64,000 nucleotides of DNA, taken from positions 1,736,001 to 1,800,000 of the forward strand of contig VOPW01000001.1 in NCBI GenBank assembly GCA_007994965.1. The letters are read 5' to 3'. The stretch's first letter is position 1; the number at the start of each line of letters is the position of its first letter. Under the pieces are notes generated by a model. The model was not told the DNA's origin. It saw only the letters and a program-made list of their open reading frames with translations, and searched no databases. The translations under genes were made by a program, and so were the position numbers. Of this stretch, positions 22,348 to 33,416 are shown piece by piece. The stretch comes from Piscinibacter aquaticus (GTDB taxonomy: Bacteria > Pseudomonadota > Gammaproteobacteria > Burkholderiales > Burkholderiaceae_C).

Positions 22348-23057
22348 ATGAACAAGGTGTTCCCGAGCGCGGCCAAGGCGCTCGAAGGCATCGTGCACGA
22401 CGGGCAGCTGCTCGCCGTGGGCGGCTTCGGCCTGTGCGGCATCCCCGAGGTGCTGATCGCCGCGCTGCGCGATTCCAAGGCGAAGAACCTCACGGTGGTG
22501 TCCAACAACGCGGGCGTCGACGGCTTCGGCCTCGGTCAGCTGCTCGAGACGCGGCAGATCCGCAAGATGATCTCCAGCTACGTCGGCGAGAACAAGGAGT
22601 TCGAGCGCCAGTACCGGCCGGCGAGCTGGAACTGGAATTCACGCCGCAGGGCACGCTGGCCGAGAAGCTGCGCGCCGGGGGCGCCGGCATTCCGGCCTTC
22701 TACACGCGCACCGGCGTGGGCACGCTGGTGGCCGAGGGCAAGGAGACGCGCGAGTTCGACGGCCACACCTACGTGATGGAGCGTTCGCTGGTGCCCGATG
22801 TGTCGCTCGGCAAGGCCTGGAAGGCCGACAAGAGCGGCAACCTGATCTTCCGCCGCACGGCGCGCAACTTCAATCCGGCGGTGATCATGGCCGGGCGCAT
22901 CAGCGTCGTCGAGGTGGAAGAGATCGTCGAGACCGGCACCTTCGACCCCGATGCCGTGCATCTGCCCGGCATCTACGTTCACCGCCTCGTGCTCAACGCC
23001 ACGCCCGAGAAGCGCATCGAGAAGCGCACCACCAAGCAGAACCCGAAGGGAGCCTGA
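22348..23057 (+). CDS. 3-oxoacid CoA-transferase subunit A
   Basis: About 237 residues with one base missing at 22614-22617 (CCGG for expected CCTGG, restoring [21 protein letters not shown]). Family marks: [28 protein letters not shown] and the [15 protein letters not shown] region. With subunit B it transfers CoA between succinyl-CoA (or acetyl-CoA) and acetoacetate, for ketone-body or poly-hydroxybutyrate use. Followed directly by subunit B; downstream of TACGTA operator boxes. Confidence 0.92.
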
Positions 23058-23058
23058 C

Positions 23059-23696
23059 ATGCCCTGGACCCATGACGAGATGGCCGCGCGCGCGGCCAAG
23101 GAACTCGCCGACGGCTTCTACGTGAACCTCGGCATCGGCCTGCCGACGCTGGTGGCCAACTTCGTCGACCCGAACATCACGGTCTGGCTGCAGAGCGAGA
23201 ACGGCATGCTCGGCATCGGCCCGTTCCCCGACGACAGCGAGGTCGACGCCGACTTGATCAACGCCGGCAAGCAGACGGTGACCACGCTGCCGGGCTCGAG
23301 CATCTTCGGCAGCCACGACAGCTTCGCGATGATCCGCGGCGGCAAGATCAACCTGTCGATCCTCGGTGCGATGCAGGTCAGCGAGAAGGGCGACCGGCCA
23401 ACTGGATGATCCCCGGCAAGATGGTCAAGGGCATGGGCGGCGCGATGGACCCGGTGGCCGGCGTCAAGAGCGTGGTCGTGCTGATGGAGCACGTGGCGCG
23501 CAAGAAGGACGGCGGCTTCGACCTGAAGATCCTGCCGCAGTGCACGCTGCCGCTGACCGGCGTGGGCGTGGTCGACCGCATCGTCACCGACCTGTGCGTG
23601 CTCGACGTGACGCCGCACGGCCTGAAGATCGTCGAGCTCGCGCCGGGCGTGACGCGGGATGAAGTTCAGGCCAAGACGGGCGTCACGCTGCAGTGA
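23059..23696 (+). CDS. 3-oxoacid CoA-transferase subunit B
   Basis: About 213 residues with one base missing at 23394-23397 (CCGG for CCTGG, restoring [18 protein letters not shown]). The catalytic glutamate lies in [12 protein letters not shown], preceded by [24 protein letters not shown] is also conserved. Overlap-spaced with subunit A (one base after its stop). Whether the donor is succinyl-CoA or acetyl-CoA cannot be told from sequence. Confidence 0.92.
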
Positions 23697-23699
23697 GCC

Positions 23700-24740
23700 T
23701 CAGCCGCGCGTCTTCAAGGCGCGCGCGGCCTCCGTCACCAGCGGCGGGCCGCCGTAGATGAAGCCGGTGTAGATCTGGACCAGATCTGCGCCGGCTTCGC
23801 GTTTGGCGACCGCATCGGCGCCGCTCATCACGCCACCGACCCCGATGATCGGGTAGGCGCTGCCGAGCTCGGTGCGCAGCAGCCGGATCACGCGGTTGCT
23901 CGGCTCGAACACCGGCGCGCCGGACAGGCCGCCGGCCTCCTCGCCATGCGGCAGGTGCTGGACCGCCTCGCGCGCGATGGTGGTGTTGGTGGCGATCACG
24001 CCGTCGATGCCGTTCTTCTTCAGCGTGGCGGCAATCACCTTCACCTGCGCCTCGTCGAGGTCGGGCGCGATCTTCACGAACATCGGCACGCTGCGGCCGT
24101 GCTCGGTCTGCAGCGCGGCCTTGCGTTCCTGCAGCGCGGCGAGCAGCGCATCGAGCGCCTCGTCGCTCTGCAGCGCGCGCAGGTTCTTGGTGTTGGGGCT
24201 GGAGATGTTGACCGTCACGTAGTCGGCATGCGGGTAGACGCCGGCCGGGCCGAGCAGGTAGTCATCGACCGCGCGCTCGATCGGTGTGGCGGCGTTCTTG
24301 CCGATGTTCAGGCCGAGGATGCCGCCCTTGCTGCGAAAGCTGGCACGCTTGACGTTGGCGAGAAAGGCGTCGAGCCCCTCGTTGTTGAAGCCGAGCCGGT
24401 TGATCAGCGCGCGCGCCTGCGGCAGGCGGAACATGCGCGGCTTCGGATTGCCAGGCTGGGCCTTCGGCGTGACCGTGCCCACCTCGACGAAGCCGAAGCC
24501 CATGGCGCCGAAACCATCGATGCAGCGGCCGTTCTTGTCGAGGCCCGCGGCAAGACCCAGACGATTGGGAAAGCGCAGGCCGGCCACCGTCACCGGATCG
24601 TCGACGCGCGGCTGCGCGATCGTGCACACCAGCGGCGTGTGCTGGATGCGTGCCAGTGCGCCCAGGGTCAGGTCATGCGCCTTCTCCGGATCCAGCTCGA
24701 AGAGGAAGGAACGGGCGAGCGGGTAGGGGACGAAGGCCAT
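23700..24740 (-). CDS. pyrD: Dihydroorotate dehydrogenase (quinone), class 2
   Basis: A 346-residue uninterrupted protein. The N-terminal amphipathic helix ([21 protein letters not shown]) is the membrane-association segment of class 2 enzymes. FMN-site and active-site motifs: [32 protein letters not shown] with the catalytic Ser, and [27 protein letters not shown]. It oxidises dihydroorotate to orotate with quinone in pyrimidine synthesis. Ends three bases from the convergent CoA-transferase B gene; divergent from rpiA. Confidence 0.95.
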   Translation of the reverse strand: MAFVPYPLARSFLFELDPEKAHDLTLGALARIQHTPLVCTIAQPRVDDPVTVAGLRFPNRLGLAAGLDKNGRCIDGFGAMGFGFVEVGTVTPKAQPGNPKPRMFRLPQARALINRLGFNNEGLDAFLANVKRASFRSKGGILGLNIGKNAATPIERAVDDYLLGPAGVYPHADYVTVNISSPNTKNLRALQSDEALDALLAALQERKAALQTEHGRSVPMFVKIAPDLDEAQVKVIAATLKKNGIDGVIATNTTIAREAVQHLPHGEEAGGLSGAPVFEPSNRVIRLLRTELGSAYPIIGVGGVMSGADAVAKREAGADLVQIYTGFIYGGPPLVTEAARALKTRG

Positions 24741-24814
24741 GGGACAGCGTGCAACGAGGGTCCGGGATAATCCGCGATTGTCTCAAACACGCGCGTCGCG
24801 ACGGCGCACCGCCC

Positions 24815-25472
24815 ATGACCCAGGATGAACTCAAGGCCCTCGTCGGCCAGGCCGCGCTGGCCTACGTGCAACCCGGCAGCATCGTCGGCGTGGGCACCGG
24901 CTCGACGGTGAACTGCTTCATCGATGCGCTGGCCACGATGAAGGATCGCATCGCCGGCGCCATCTCCAGCAGCGAGAAGAGCACGCAGCGCCTGCAGTCG
25001 CACGGCATCACGGTGCTGGACAGCAACAGCGTCGAGCGCATTCCGGTCTACATCGACGGCGCCGACGAGATCGACCACGGCGGCCACATGATCAAGGGCG
25101 GCGGCGCGGCGCTGACGCGCGAGAAGATCGTGGCCGATCTGGCCGAGCGCTTCGTCTGCATTGCCGATGAGTCCAAGCTCGTGACGACGCTCGGCCGCTT
25201 CCCGCTGCCGGTGGAGGTGATCCCGATGGCCACGGCGCAGGTGGCGCGGCGCTTCGCGGCGCTGGGGGCAGAGCGGTGCTGCGCGAGGGCGTGGTCACCG
25301 ACAACGGCAACTGCATCCTCGACGTGAAGGGCCGGCCATCACCGACCCGATGGCGATGGAGCAGGAAATCAACCAGTGGCCGGGCGTGGTGACGGTGGGC
25401 ATCTTCGCGCGGCACCGCGCCCGCGTCTGCCTGCTCGGCACGCCGGCGGGCGTGAAGACACTCGGTTTCTGA
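24815..25472 (+). CDS. rpiA: Ribose-5-phosphate isomerase A
   Basis: About 219 residues with two errors: a G run one short near 25265 and CCGG for CCTGG at 25332-25335 (restoring DVKGLAITDP). Substrate-site motifs [36 protein letters not shown] and DESKLV are typical of RpiA. It interconverts ribose 5-phosphate and ribulose 5-phosphate in the pentose phosphate pathway. Divergent from pyrD across 74 bases. Confidence 0.92.
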
Positions 25473-25559
25473 TCCGGCACGCCGCCTGACGCCGAAAAAC
25501 GCGTAACCTCGGGGCCGGGGTGCCAGCGGGCATCCGCCCCAGCCTGGAAGGAATGCCGC

Positions 25560-25754
25560 ATGGCCAAACCGAACTATTCGTACGAGAAGCGCCAGCGCGA
25601 ACTGGCCAAGAAGCAGAAGAAGGAAGAGAAGGCCCGCGAGAAGGCCGCGCGCAAGAGCGGCGGCGGTGCCGAAGGCACGGAGAGCGGCGAGGGCGAAGCC
25701 GCCGCTGACGACGCCGAGCTCACTCCGCAGCCGCCGCAGGGCGGGGCGCAGTAG
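25560..25754 (+). CDS. Small basic protein of unknown function
   Basis: A 64-residue protein with a strongly basic first half (YEKRQRELAKKQKKEEKAREKAARK), a predicted charged helix, and an acidic Pro/Gly-rich tail. It starts well (ATG after GGAAGGAATGCCGC). Similar small Lys-rich proteins are common in Burkholderiales, often placed next to core genes; function is unknown. It overlaps the convergent mnmC 3' end by 35 bases. Confidence 0.65.
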   Translation: MAKPNYSYEKRQRELAKKQKKEEKAREKAARKSGGGAEGTESGEGEAAADDAELTPQPPQGGAQ

Positions 25755-27670
25755 TCGCCCGACGCCGCGCCCGCGCCGCAAAGCGCGCGGGATCGACGGC
25801 ATCCATCAGGCCGGCCTCCACTGGCGAGGGTGCACCGGTCACCCACGCGGCCAGCAGGCGAGCGCCGAGCGCGGAGATCCCGATCCCGCGCGAGCCCAGC
25901 GCGCTGAAGACAAAGAGCCCCTCCTGCCGCGGCAGCAGCCGCGGCTGATCGGCCGACCCGACGGCCGGCAGCATGGGATCCGGCACCGCGCCGATCAGCG
26001 GCAGCCGGTCGGCCGCGGTCCAGCGCCAGCCCACGCGCCCCTGCAGCGACTCCGGACGCACATCCGCCGTCACCCCCGTCAGTTGCGCCAAGCGCTTCAG
26101 GTTGTCGGCATGATCGGCAACCCGCACGGCCGCTGCGTCGTCGCCCCGCTGCGCGGTGGCACCGAAGATCGCGAGCCGGCCCAGCGTGGGCAGCACATAG
26201 CCCGAGCCCGCCAGTGGCAGGCGCGGCAGCCGCAGCGGCGGCGCATCGGCGATCGACACCGGCCGCGGATGGGCTCGACGATGCCGGTGTCCATGCCCGC
26301 CAGCCTCGCCGCCTCGCCTGCACAGGCCAGCACCACGGTCGGCGCGCGGGCCAGCTCCAGGCCCTGTGCCGACAGCAGCACCCAGTCGTCGCCGTCGCGC
26401 CGCAGCGCCATCACTGCCTCGCCGCCGTGCCAGCGCACAGAGGCTCCTGCGCGGCGCAGGTACCAGGCGGCCAGTGCGCGAGGGTCGATCCACCCGCCGC
26501 CCGGGTAGAACCAGGCCGCATGGGCCAGCGGCATGCCGGCCAGCAACGACGCCTGCGGGGCCGATACCGCCTGCACGTACTCCGGCGGCAAACCGAGGCG
26601 GCGCAGCCTCGCTGCCATGTCGTCGACGCCTGGGACGTCCGGGTCGAGGCGCAGCAGCCCATCGACGGCGCCACGAACCCCTTCGCGAACGGCGGCGCGC
26701 GCCACCGGCGCGAAGGCCAGCGCAGCGGCCCGATGCCATCGCGCATGGACACCGTCGTCGGGCGTGACCACGCCGTGGAAGATGCCGGCCGGGTTGCCGG
26801 AGCCTTCGCAGGCCGGCTCCTCGTGGCGGTCGAAGACGCTGCTGTCCCAGCCTTGCTCGGCCAGGGCCCAGGCCGCCGCGCAGCCGGCCGTGCCGCCGCC
26901 GATGATCAATGCGCGCCGCTCGACGCCACGTGTGCGCGGCCGGCCCGGCGGCGCCGAGCGCACCGAGCCGCGAGGCGCAAAGTGCGCCACGGTGATGTCT
27001 CGCTTGCCGCCCTGGCCGGGGGCCTTGCTCACCTCGAAGCCCGCCGCCTGCAGCGCGTCTCGCACCGGCCGTGCGGCGGACGGTGGCCGCCGTCGCCTGC
27101 ACTGCGGCGAGGCGCGCCAGCGCCTTGATCAGGCGGCCATCCCACATCGGCGGATTGCGATCGGGCGCGAAGCCATCGAGGAAGAATGCATCCACGCTGG
27201 CCACCCACTCGCGCGCCCACGTGGCGGCTTCACCGAAGGCCGGTGCAGCGTCACGCGGCCGGCGTCGAAGCAGAGCCGGTGCAGCCCGTGCAGCAGCGGC
27301 GGCCACTGCCGCTGCAGCTCGTCGGCCAGCGCCGCCGTCTGCTCGTCTCGCGGCCACGCACCGAGATCCTCGCGCGTGGGCGGGTGCAGTTCGACGGAGA
27401 GGAAGTCGAGCCGATCGCTGCGCTGCGCATCGGCGCACCATGCCGCCCAGGTCGCGAGAAAGTTGTTGCCCAGGCCGAATCCGGTTTCGGCGATGACGAA
27501 GCGGTCGCGGCCCCGCCAGCGCTCCGGCAGTCCGTTGCCGGCGAGGAAGACGTGGCGCGCCTGCGCGAGCGCGCCGCTGCGGGGTGGTAGACATCGCCGA
27601 AGCCGAGCGCCATCGGCAGCCCGTCGGCGGACAGGCCGATGCGTGCCGGCTCGATCGGCGAAGTCTTCAT
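25720..27670 (-). CDS. mnmC: Bifunctional tRNA (mnm5s2U34) methyltransferase/FAD-dependent oxidoreductase (frameshifted)
   Basis: About 640 residues when frameshifts near 27580, 27240, 27070 and 26262 are repaired. N-terminal methyltransferase part ([34 protein letters not shown]) and C-terminal FAD oxidase with [39 protein letters not shown] and the late [26 protein letters not shown]. Together they convert cmnm5U34 to mnm5U34 in tRNA anticodons. The upstream DUF3445 gene ends 8 bases before its start, suggesting an operon. Confidence 0.88.
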
Positions 27671-27677
27671 CGGAGCT

Positions 27678-28614
27678 TCAGGCCGATGGCCGCGCGAGGC
27701 GCGCGAGCCACTGAAGCAGCCGTTCGCGCGCCGGCGCGAGGCCGCGATAGGCCAGCACGGCATCGCTCATCGAACCCAGCGCCGCATGCAGTGCAAGGGC
27801 GCGTTCGGCCGAATCGATGGCTTCGGTCAGCGGCCGGGATTCGACGCGGATGGTGAAGACAGCTGGCGGGCATCAGCCACGGGGATGAAGGTCTGCCGCT
27901 CGGTGCGGAACCACGCCATCGCGGCGATCGTCGCCGCATCGACGGCATGCGGCCACGCCGGCGCCTGCACCCGCGCCGGGTGCATGTCGAGCGTGCCCAC
28001 CGGGGTGATCGTCCAGACGAAGCGTTCCCAGCGCTGCGGGCCGGTCACCAGCCGCGTGAGGTGTTCGCTGGCGGCCAGCAGCAGGCGGTTGTCCGCGACC
28101 GGGGCATGCACCTCGGCGAAGTGCCGGCCGACCTTGTCTGCCGGCGCCCAGTGCGAAGGCAGGCAGACCGCGAGCCACGGGATGCGCGCCGTGGCCCCGT
28201 CGACGACTGCGAAGTCCTCCGCGAAGGCCGGGCCCAGCAGCCCGGCGAGCCGCCACGGCGGAGGCAGCCCTGCGAGGCACGCGCCGAGCGCCGCCGGGCC
28301 ATCGCCCACCGGGGTGTCGCCGTCGAGTCCCCAGCCGAGCCAGGGGGCGAACCAACCGTCGGCGTCGCGGCGCTGCCGGCGCTCGGGTGTTCCGCTCGGG
28401 CGTGATCGCACAGTGCCTGCAGCGGCGGGCCCGCATCGAAGCCGGGGGCGGACTGCAGCGCCGCCTCGGCATGGCGTGCGAGCACGCCGAGCTTCTCGAC
28501 AAGCGCCGGATCACCGAGACGATTCGGCGTCAGCTGCGGCGTGCCGGTGGCCAGTGCGCGCAGCCCCGGCTGCATGCGGAAGGGCGCGGTGAGGGCGGCG
28601 AAATCGAAAGCCAT
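27678..28614 (-). CDS. DUF3445 family protein (haem-dependent oxidative N-demethylase-like)
   Basis: About 312 residues after frameshifts near 28390 and 27855. Conserved stretches of DUF3445 are readable: FRMQPGLRALATGTPQLTP at the N-terminus, LAVCLPSHWAPADKVGRHFAEVHAPVADN in the centre and WTITPVGTLDMHP followed by FRTERQTFIPV, a segment that in characterised members lies near the haem. Members such as dimethylamine monooxygenase alpha subunits oxidatively demethylate amines; the substrate here is unknown and other subunits are not nearby. Confidence 0.7.
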
Positions 28615-28652
28615 GTCGCGATGATGCCCAAACGGCCCAGCCCACAAGCAAA

Positions 28653-28672
28653 CGGGCGCCCGAAGGCGCCCG
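28653..28672 (-). terminator. Terminator hairpin of efp
   Basis: On the minus strand an 8-base perfect stem (CGGGCGCC / GGCGCCCG) closed by a TTCG tetraloop, followed by GTTTGCTTG. It lies 25 bases after the efp stop. Confidence 0.6.
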
Positions 28673-28696
28673 ATCCTGTGCCGCGGCGAGGCAGCG

Positions 28697-29248
28697 TCAG
28701 ACGCGCTTGCGATACTCGTGCGTGCGGGTATCGATCTCGATCTTGTCGCCGTTCTCGACGAACAGCGGCACCGAGATCTCGAAGCCGGTCGCGATCTTGG
28801 CGGGCTTCATGACCTTGCCCGACGTGTCGCCCTTGACGGCCGGCTCGGTGGTCACTTCGCGCACCACCGACGTGGGCAGTTCGACCGAGATCGCCTTGCC
28901 GTCGTAGAACACCACCTCGACGGCCATGCCGTCTTCCAGGTAGCTGATGGCGTCGCCCATGTTCTCGGCCTCGACCTCGAACTGGTTGTACTCGGTGTCC
29001 ATGAACACATACATCGGGTCGGCGAAGTAGGAGTAGGTGCACTCCTTCTTGTCGAGGATGATCTGGTCCATCTTGTCGTCGGCCTTGAAGACGACTTCGG
29101 TGCCCGAGTTGTTCAACAGGCTCTTCAGCTTCATGCGCACCGTGGCGGCATTGCGGCCACCGCGGCTGTATTCGGTCTTGAGCACGACCATCGGGTCCTT
29201 GCCCTGCATGATCACGTTGCCGGCGCGGATTTCCTGAGCGATCTTCAT
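28697..29248 (-). CDS. efp: Elongation factor P, arginine (EarP) type
   Basis: A 183-residue protein, near the usual 185-188. The KOW-like N-terminal domain has [15 protein letters not shown]: the tip residue is Arg (about 32), not Lys, as in EF-P activated by arginine rhamnosylation. Two OB domains follow ([37 protein letters not shown]). EF-P rescues ribosomes stalled at polyproline. The next upstream gene is earP, the matching rhamnosyltransferase. Confidence 0.96.
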   Translation of the reverse strand: MKIAQEIRAGNVIMQGKDPMVVLKTEYSRGGRNAATVRMKLKSLLNNSGTEVVFKADDKMDQIILDKKECTYSYFADPMYVFMDTEYNQFEVEAENMGDAISYLEDGMAVEVVFYDGKAISVELPTSVVREVTTEPAVKGDTSGKVMKPAKIATGFEISVPLFVENGDKIEIDTRTHEYRKRV

Positions 29249-29311
29249 GGTGACTTTCGGTGTTGCACGCGCCGTGGGCGGTGTTTCCCGAGTGGCGCAA
29301 AGCTCGCGATT

Positions 29312-30363
29312 CTACTGCTTTTCGTGAACGAACCCGATGAGCTGGGTGCACAGGTCGGGCTGGGTGGCCAGTCGGTCTCGCCAGAGGCGGGCATGCACCT
29401 GCCACGCCTCGGCTTGCGACCTGGACGGCCAGCCGGGCCAGACGCCGCAGCCATTCCACGCGCGCCACAGGTCCCGACAGGCCGCGCTCCAGGCTGGGTC
29501 GGCGCCTGAGAGGTAACGGTCGAGAAACGCTTCGCGCTTGGCGTGGTGGGCGCCGTCGTCCTGCGGGTAGAAGTGCCAGACGAAGGGCACGCCGGCCCAG
29601 AGGGCCCGCACGGCCGAATCCTCGCCACGCACAAAATTGAAGTCGCAGGACCACAGCAGCCGGTCGAACTCCAGCTGCGTCAGGTGGGGAAGCTCGATCG
29701 CACGCAGTGCCCCGAGGCGGAGCGCGGGGCCCAGCTGGTCTCGGACCTGATGCGCAGCGAAGCCTGGCGTGACCAGCAGCAGCGTCGGCTGCTCGGCGAG
29801 TTGCCGCAGCAGATCGGCCAGCGCCGGGTTGGCGTAGCAGAAGAGGCTGACCACTCGCTCGCCGGCCAACGCGGCCACGGCGTGCGCTTCGCGCCAGCGC
29901 TCGGCATCGAACATGCGGCGTTCATCGAGCAGCCCCGGCTCGCGCAGCAGCCCGCCGGTGCGTTCGCTGAAACCCGGATAGAAGAACCACTTGACGAGGC
30001 CGCTGCGCTGCGGCGAGGGCAGGTGGTGGCTGCGCTCCACGTACGCTTCGGCGCTGAGGTATTCGAGGTTGATCCACACCGGCGCCGTCTGCCTCGCGGC
30101 CATGCGCTCGACGAAGAAGGGCGGCAGCTCGCAGCCGAAGGCCTCGATGACCACGTCGCCCGGCTCGGCCTCCACAGGCACTGCGGGCGGGCCCGCAGTT
30201 CCACACGCTCGGCGCCGTCCGGCGCCATCCAGGTGAGCGCAGCGGCGTCGTCCACCCACAGCCGAACGGTCTCGCCGCGTGACGCCAGATCCGCGGCGAG
30301 GCGCCAGCAGACGCCCAGATCGCCGTGGTTGTCGATGACGCGGCAGAACACATCCCATCGCAT
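29312..30363 (-). CDS. earP: EF-P arginine rhamnosyltransferase EarP
   Basis: About 350 residues with one frameshift near 30180. The N-terminus MRWDVFCRVIDNHGDLGVCWRLA contains the DNHGDxGVxWRL signature with the catalytic Asp residues; EAFGCELPPFF, WINLEYLSAE and CDFNFVRGEDSAVRALWAG (nucleotide-sugar binding, RGEDS) follow. It uses TDP-rhamnose to glycosylate Arg32 of EF-P. Placement directly upstream of an Arg-type efp is the known genomic arrangement. Confidence 0.94.
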
Positions 30364-30398
30364 GCGGGCCGATGATACGGACCGGATAATCCGCGGCG

Positions 30399-32307
30399 AT
30401 GGACTCCACGAACGACACGCCGGACGACGCCGCCCCGCGCGCGCGTGCTCGACGACGTCGCCGCCTTGCCCAGCCTGCCCGGCGTCTACCGCTACTTCGA
30501 CGCACAGGGCAACGTGCTCTACGTCGGCAAGGCGCGCGACCTGAAGAAGCGCGTCTCCAGCTACTTCCAGAAGAACCACGGCGGCACGCGCATCGGCCAC
30601 ATGGTCGGCAAGATCGCGCGCATGGAGACCACGGTGGTGCGCTCCGAGGCCGAGGCGCTGCTGCTCGAGAACAACCTGATCAAGACGCTCGCGCCGCGCT
30701 ACAACATCCTGTTCCGCGACGACAAGAGCTATCCGTACCTGAAGATCGTCTCGGGCGCCTTTCCTCGCATGGCCTACTACCGCGGCGCGGTCGACCAGAA
30801 GCACCGCTACTTCGGGCCGTATCCGAGCGCGTGGGCGGTGAAGGAATCGATCCAGCTGCTGCAGAAGGTGTTCCGGCTGCGTACCTGCGAGGACACGGTC
30901 TTCGCCAACCGCACCCGGCCCTGCCTGCTGTACCAGATCAAGCGCTGCTCCGGGCCCTGCGTGAAGATGATCGATGCGGCCGACTATGCGCGCGACGTGG
31001 CCAATGCCGAGCGCTTCCTGCTCGGCGGCGAGCAGGAGACGCTCGACGCGCTGCAGGCCCAGATGATGGCCCACGCCGAGGCGCTGCAGTACGAGAAGGC
31101 CGCCGAGATCCGCGACCAGATCGGCGCGCTGTCGCGCGTGCTGCACCGCCGGGCGGTGGAGGACAACACCGGTGTGACGACCAAGGATGCCGACGTGCTC
31201 GCGGTCCGCGTGGAAGGCGGCAAGGCCTGCGTCAACCTGGCGATGGTGCGCGGCGGCCGGCATCTCGGCGACCGGCCGTACTTCCCGGCCCATGTCGAGG
31301 ACGGCACCGTCGTTGCCGGCGACGAAGCGGAGGGCGACACACGGGTCGAGCCCGAGGTGCAGGTGCTCGAAGCCTTCATCGCGCAGCACTACCTGGATGC
31401 GCCGGTGCCGCCGCTGCTGATCCTCAGCCACCCGGTGGACAAGGCGCTGCTCGAGCTGCTGTCGCAGCAGAGCGGCGTCCGCGTCACCGCCCAGCACCAG
31501 CCGCGCGAGGCGCGCCGGGCTGGCTCGACATGTGCATCCAGGGCGCACGGCTCAAGCTCGCGCAGTTGCTGGCCGAGGAGGGCTCGCAGCAGGCGCGCAC
31601 GCGAGCGCTGGTGGATGCGCTCGACCTCGCGGTGGAGAACCTGGACACCTTTCGCATCGAGTGTTTCGACATCAGCCACACCGCCGGCGAAGCCACGCAG
31701 GCATCGTGCGTGGTGTTCGAGAACCACCGCATGCAGAACGCACAGTACCGCCGCTACAACATCGAGGGCATCACCGGCGGCGACGACTATGCCGCGATGC
31801 GCCGGTGCTGACGCGCCGCTACGCCAAGCTCGCCGAAGGTGCGGCCAGCGGTGCGGCGCGGCTGCCGGACCTGGTGCTGGTCGACGGCGGCCGCGGCCAG
31901 TGTCGATGGCGCGCGAGGTGTTCGAAGAGCTCGGCATCGACCTCGGCCTGATCGTCGGCGTGGAGAAAGGCGAGGGGCGCAAGGTGGGTCTCGAGGAACT
32001 CGTGTTTGCCGACGGCCGGACCAAGGTCTACCTCGGCCGCGATTCGGCGGCGCTGATGCTGGTGGCGCAGATCCGCGACGAAGCGCACCGATTCGCGATC
32101 ACCGGAATGCGCGCGCGCCGTGCAAGTGTTCGCACGGGTGGCAGCCGGCTCGAGGAGATCGCTGGCGTCGGGCCGCGCAAGCGTGCGAGACTGCTGCAGC
32201 GCTTCGGCGGCGTCCGCGGCGTGGGGCAGGCGAGCATCGATGAACTCGCCAGCGTCGAAGGCATTTCAAGACAATTGGCGGAGGAGATCTACCGTGCGTT
32301 GCATTGA
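30399..32307 (+). CDS. uvrC: Excinuclease ABC subunit C
   Basis: About 635 residues with frameshifts near 30443, 31520, 31802 and 31897; the last three are at predicted CCWGG. GIY-YIG nuclease at the N-terminus ([26 protein letters not shown]), UVR motif ([15 protein letters not shown]), UvrC RNase-H-like domain ([32 protein letters not shown]) and C-terminal HhH pair ([18 protein letters not shown]). It makes both incisions in nucleotide excision repair. Start set at the ATG 30399; the GTG at 30445 is the start if the first frameshift is not real. Confidence 0.93.
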
Positions 32308-32800
32308 TCCGAGAGCCGGCGGCGCTGGCCGCGATGGCGCGGCTGGCCGGCTGTACCAGCCCACCGCCGCCTCCGCCGGCCCCGGCGCCCGCACCAGTGG
32401 CGCGTGCGCCTGCGCCGCCGGCCGCTGCACCGGCCGCGCCCGCAAACAGGCGCGTCTCGCAGGCCACCAGCGAGAAGGCCTACCGGCAGGACGCCGCCCG
32501 CGTGATCTACGCCGCCTATCCGGACAGCATCTACAAGGGCAAGCTGCCGCCGTTGCTCTACGCGATCGCAGTGGTCGAGACCGAGGTCGATGCCAACGGC
32601 AACGTGCGCGACGTGCGCATGCTGCGCGCGCCGAGCCACGCGCCCGAGGTGACGGCGCGCGTGCGCGACATGATCCGCAAGGCCTCGCCGCTGCCGGCAC
32701 CGGCCCGGCTGGGCACGGTGAAGTACACCGACACCTGGCTGGTCGACAAGAGCGGCAAGTTCCAGCTCGACACGCTGACCGAAGGTCAGCTGGCCGCTCG
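32304..32800 (+). CDS. Putative TonB C-terminal-like lipoprotein (ends uncertain)
   Basis: A Pro/Ala-rich N-terminal stretch ([20 protein letters not shown]) precedes a compact domain at about 60-160 ([33 protein letters not shown]) like the TonB C-terminal fold used for periplasmic contacts. LAGC near residue 16 could be a lipobox but the hydrophobic signal is poor, suggesting an error in the first 60 bases. TTG start overlaps the uvrC stop. The frame stays open into pgsA, so the true stop near 32800 is probably lost to an error; a hairpin GCGCCCG/CGGGCGC sits at 32801-32819. Confidence 0.5.
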
Positions 32801-32846
32801 GCGCCCGTCAACCGGGCGCTCGGAGAACTTCGGCACAATCGGGCCG

Positions 32847-33414
32847 ATGTTCTTCAATCTGCCGACCCTGCTGACCTGGGCGCGCATCGTCGCGATCCCG
32901 CTGATCGTCGGCGTCTTCTACCTCGACATCGACGTGCGCCTGCAGAACCTGCTGGCCACGGTGCTGTTCGTCGTGGTGGCGCTGACCGACTGGCTCGACG
33001 GCTACCCTGGCCCGGCGGCTGAACATGACCTCGTCGTTCGGCGCCTTCCTCGATCCGGTGGCCGACAAGTTCCTCGTCTGCGCCGCGCTGCTGGTGCTCG
33101 TGCACCTGACGCGGCTGCATGCGCTGGTCGCTTTCGTGATCATCGGCCGCGAGATCGCGATCTCGGCGCTGCGCGAATGGATGGCGCAGATCGGTGCCTC
33201 GCGCAGCGTCGCCGTGCACATGCTGGGCAAGCTCAAGACCGTCGTGCAGATGGTGGCGATCCCGTTCCTGCTTTTCGACGGCCGCCTGTTCGGCCTCATC
33301 GACACGCGCCTGTGGGGGACCGTGCTGATCGTCGCGGCCGCCGTGCTGACGATCTGGTCGATGATCTACTACCTCCAGAAGGCGCTGCCGGAGATCCGCG
33401 CCAAGGCGCGCTGA
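32847..33414 (+). CDS. pgsA: CDP-diacylglycerol--glycerol-3-phosphate 3-phosphatidyltransferase
   Basis: About 189 residues with one inserted base at 33005-33010 (CCCTGG for CCTGG). The CDP-alcohol phosphotransferase motif D-G-x2-A-R-x8-G-x3-D-x3-D is readable across the repair as LDGYLARRLNMTSSFGAFLDPVADKF. Several membrane helices (VVAIPLIVGVFYL-like N-terminus; LLVLVHLTRLHALVAFVII). It makes phosphatidylglycerol phosphate in the inner membrane. Confidence 0.94.
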
Positions 33415-33416
33415 CG

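Noticed and set aside
29680..31548. Long minus-strand frame of 622 codons across earP and uvrC
   Set aside because: It runs antisense to uvrC and enters earP only in the wrong frame; no recognisable domain.
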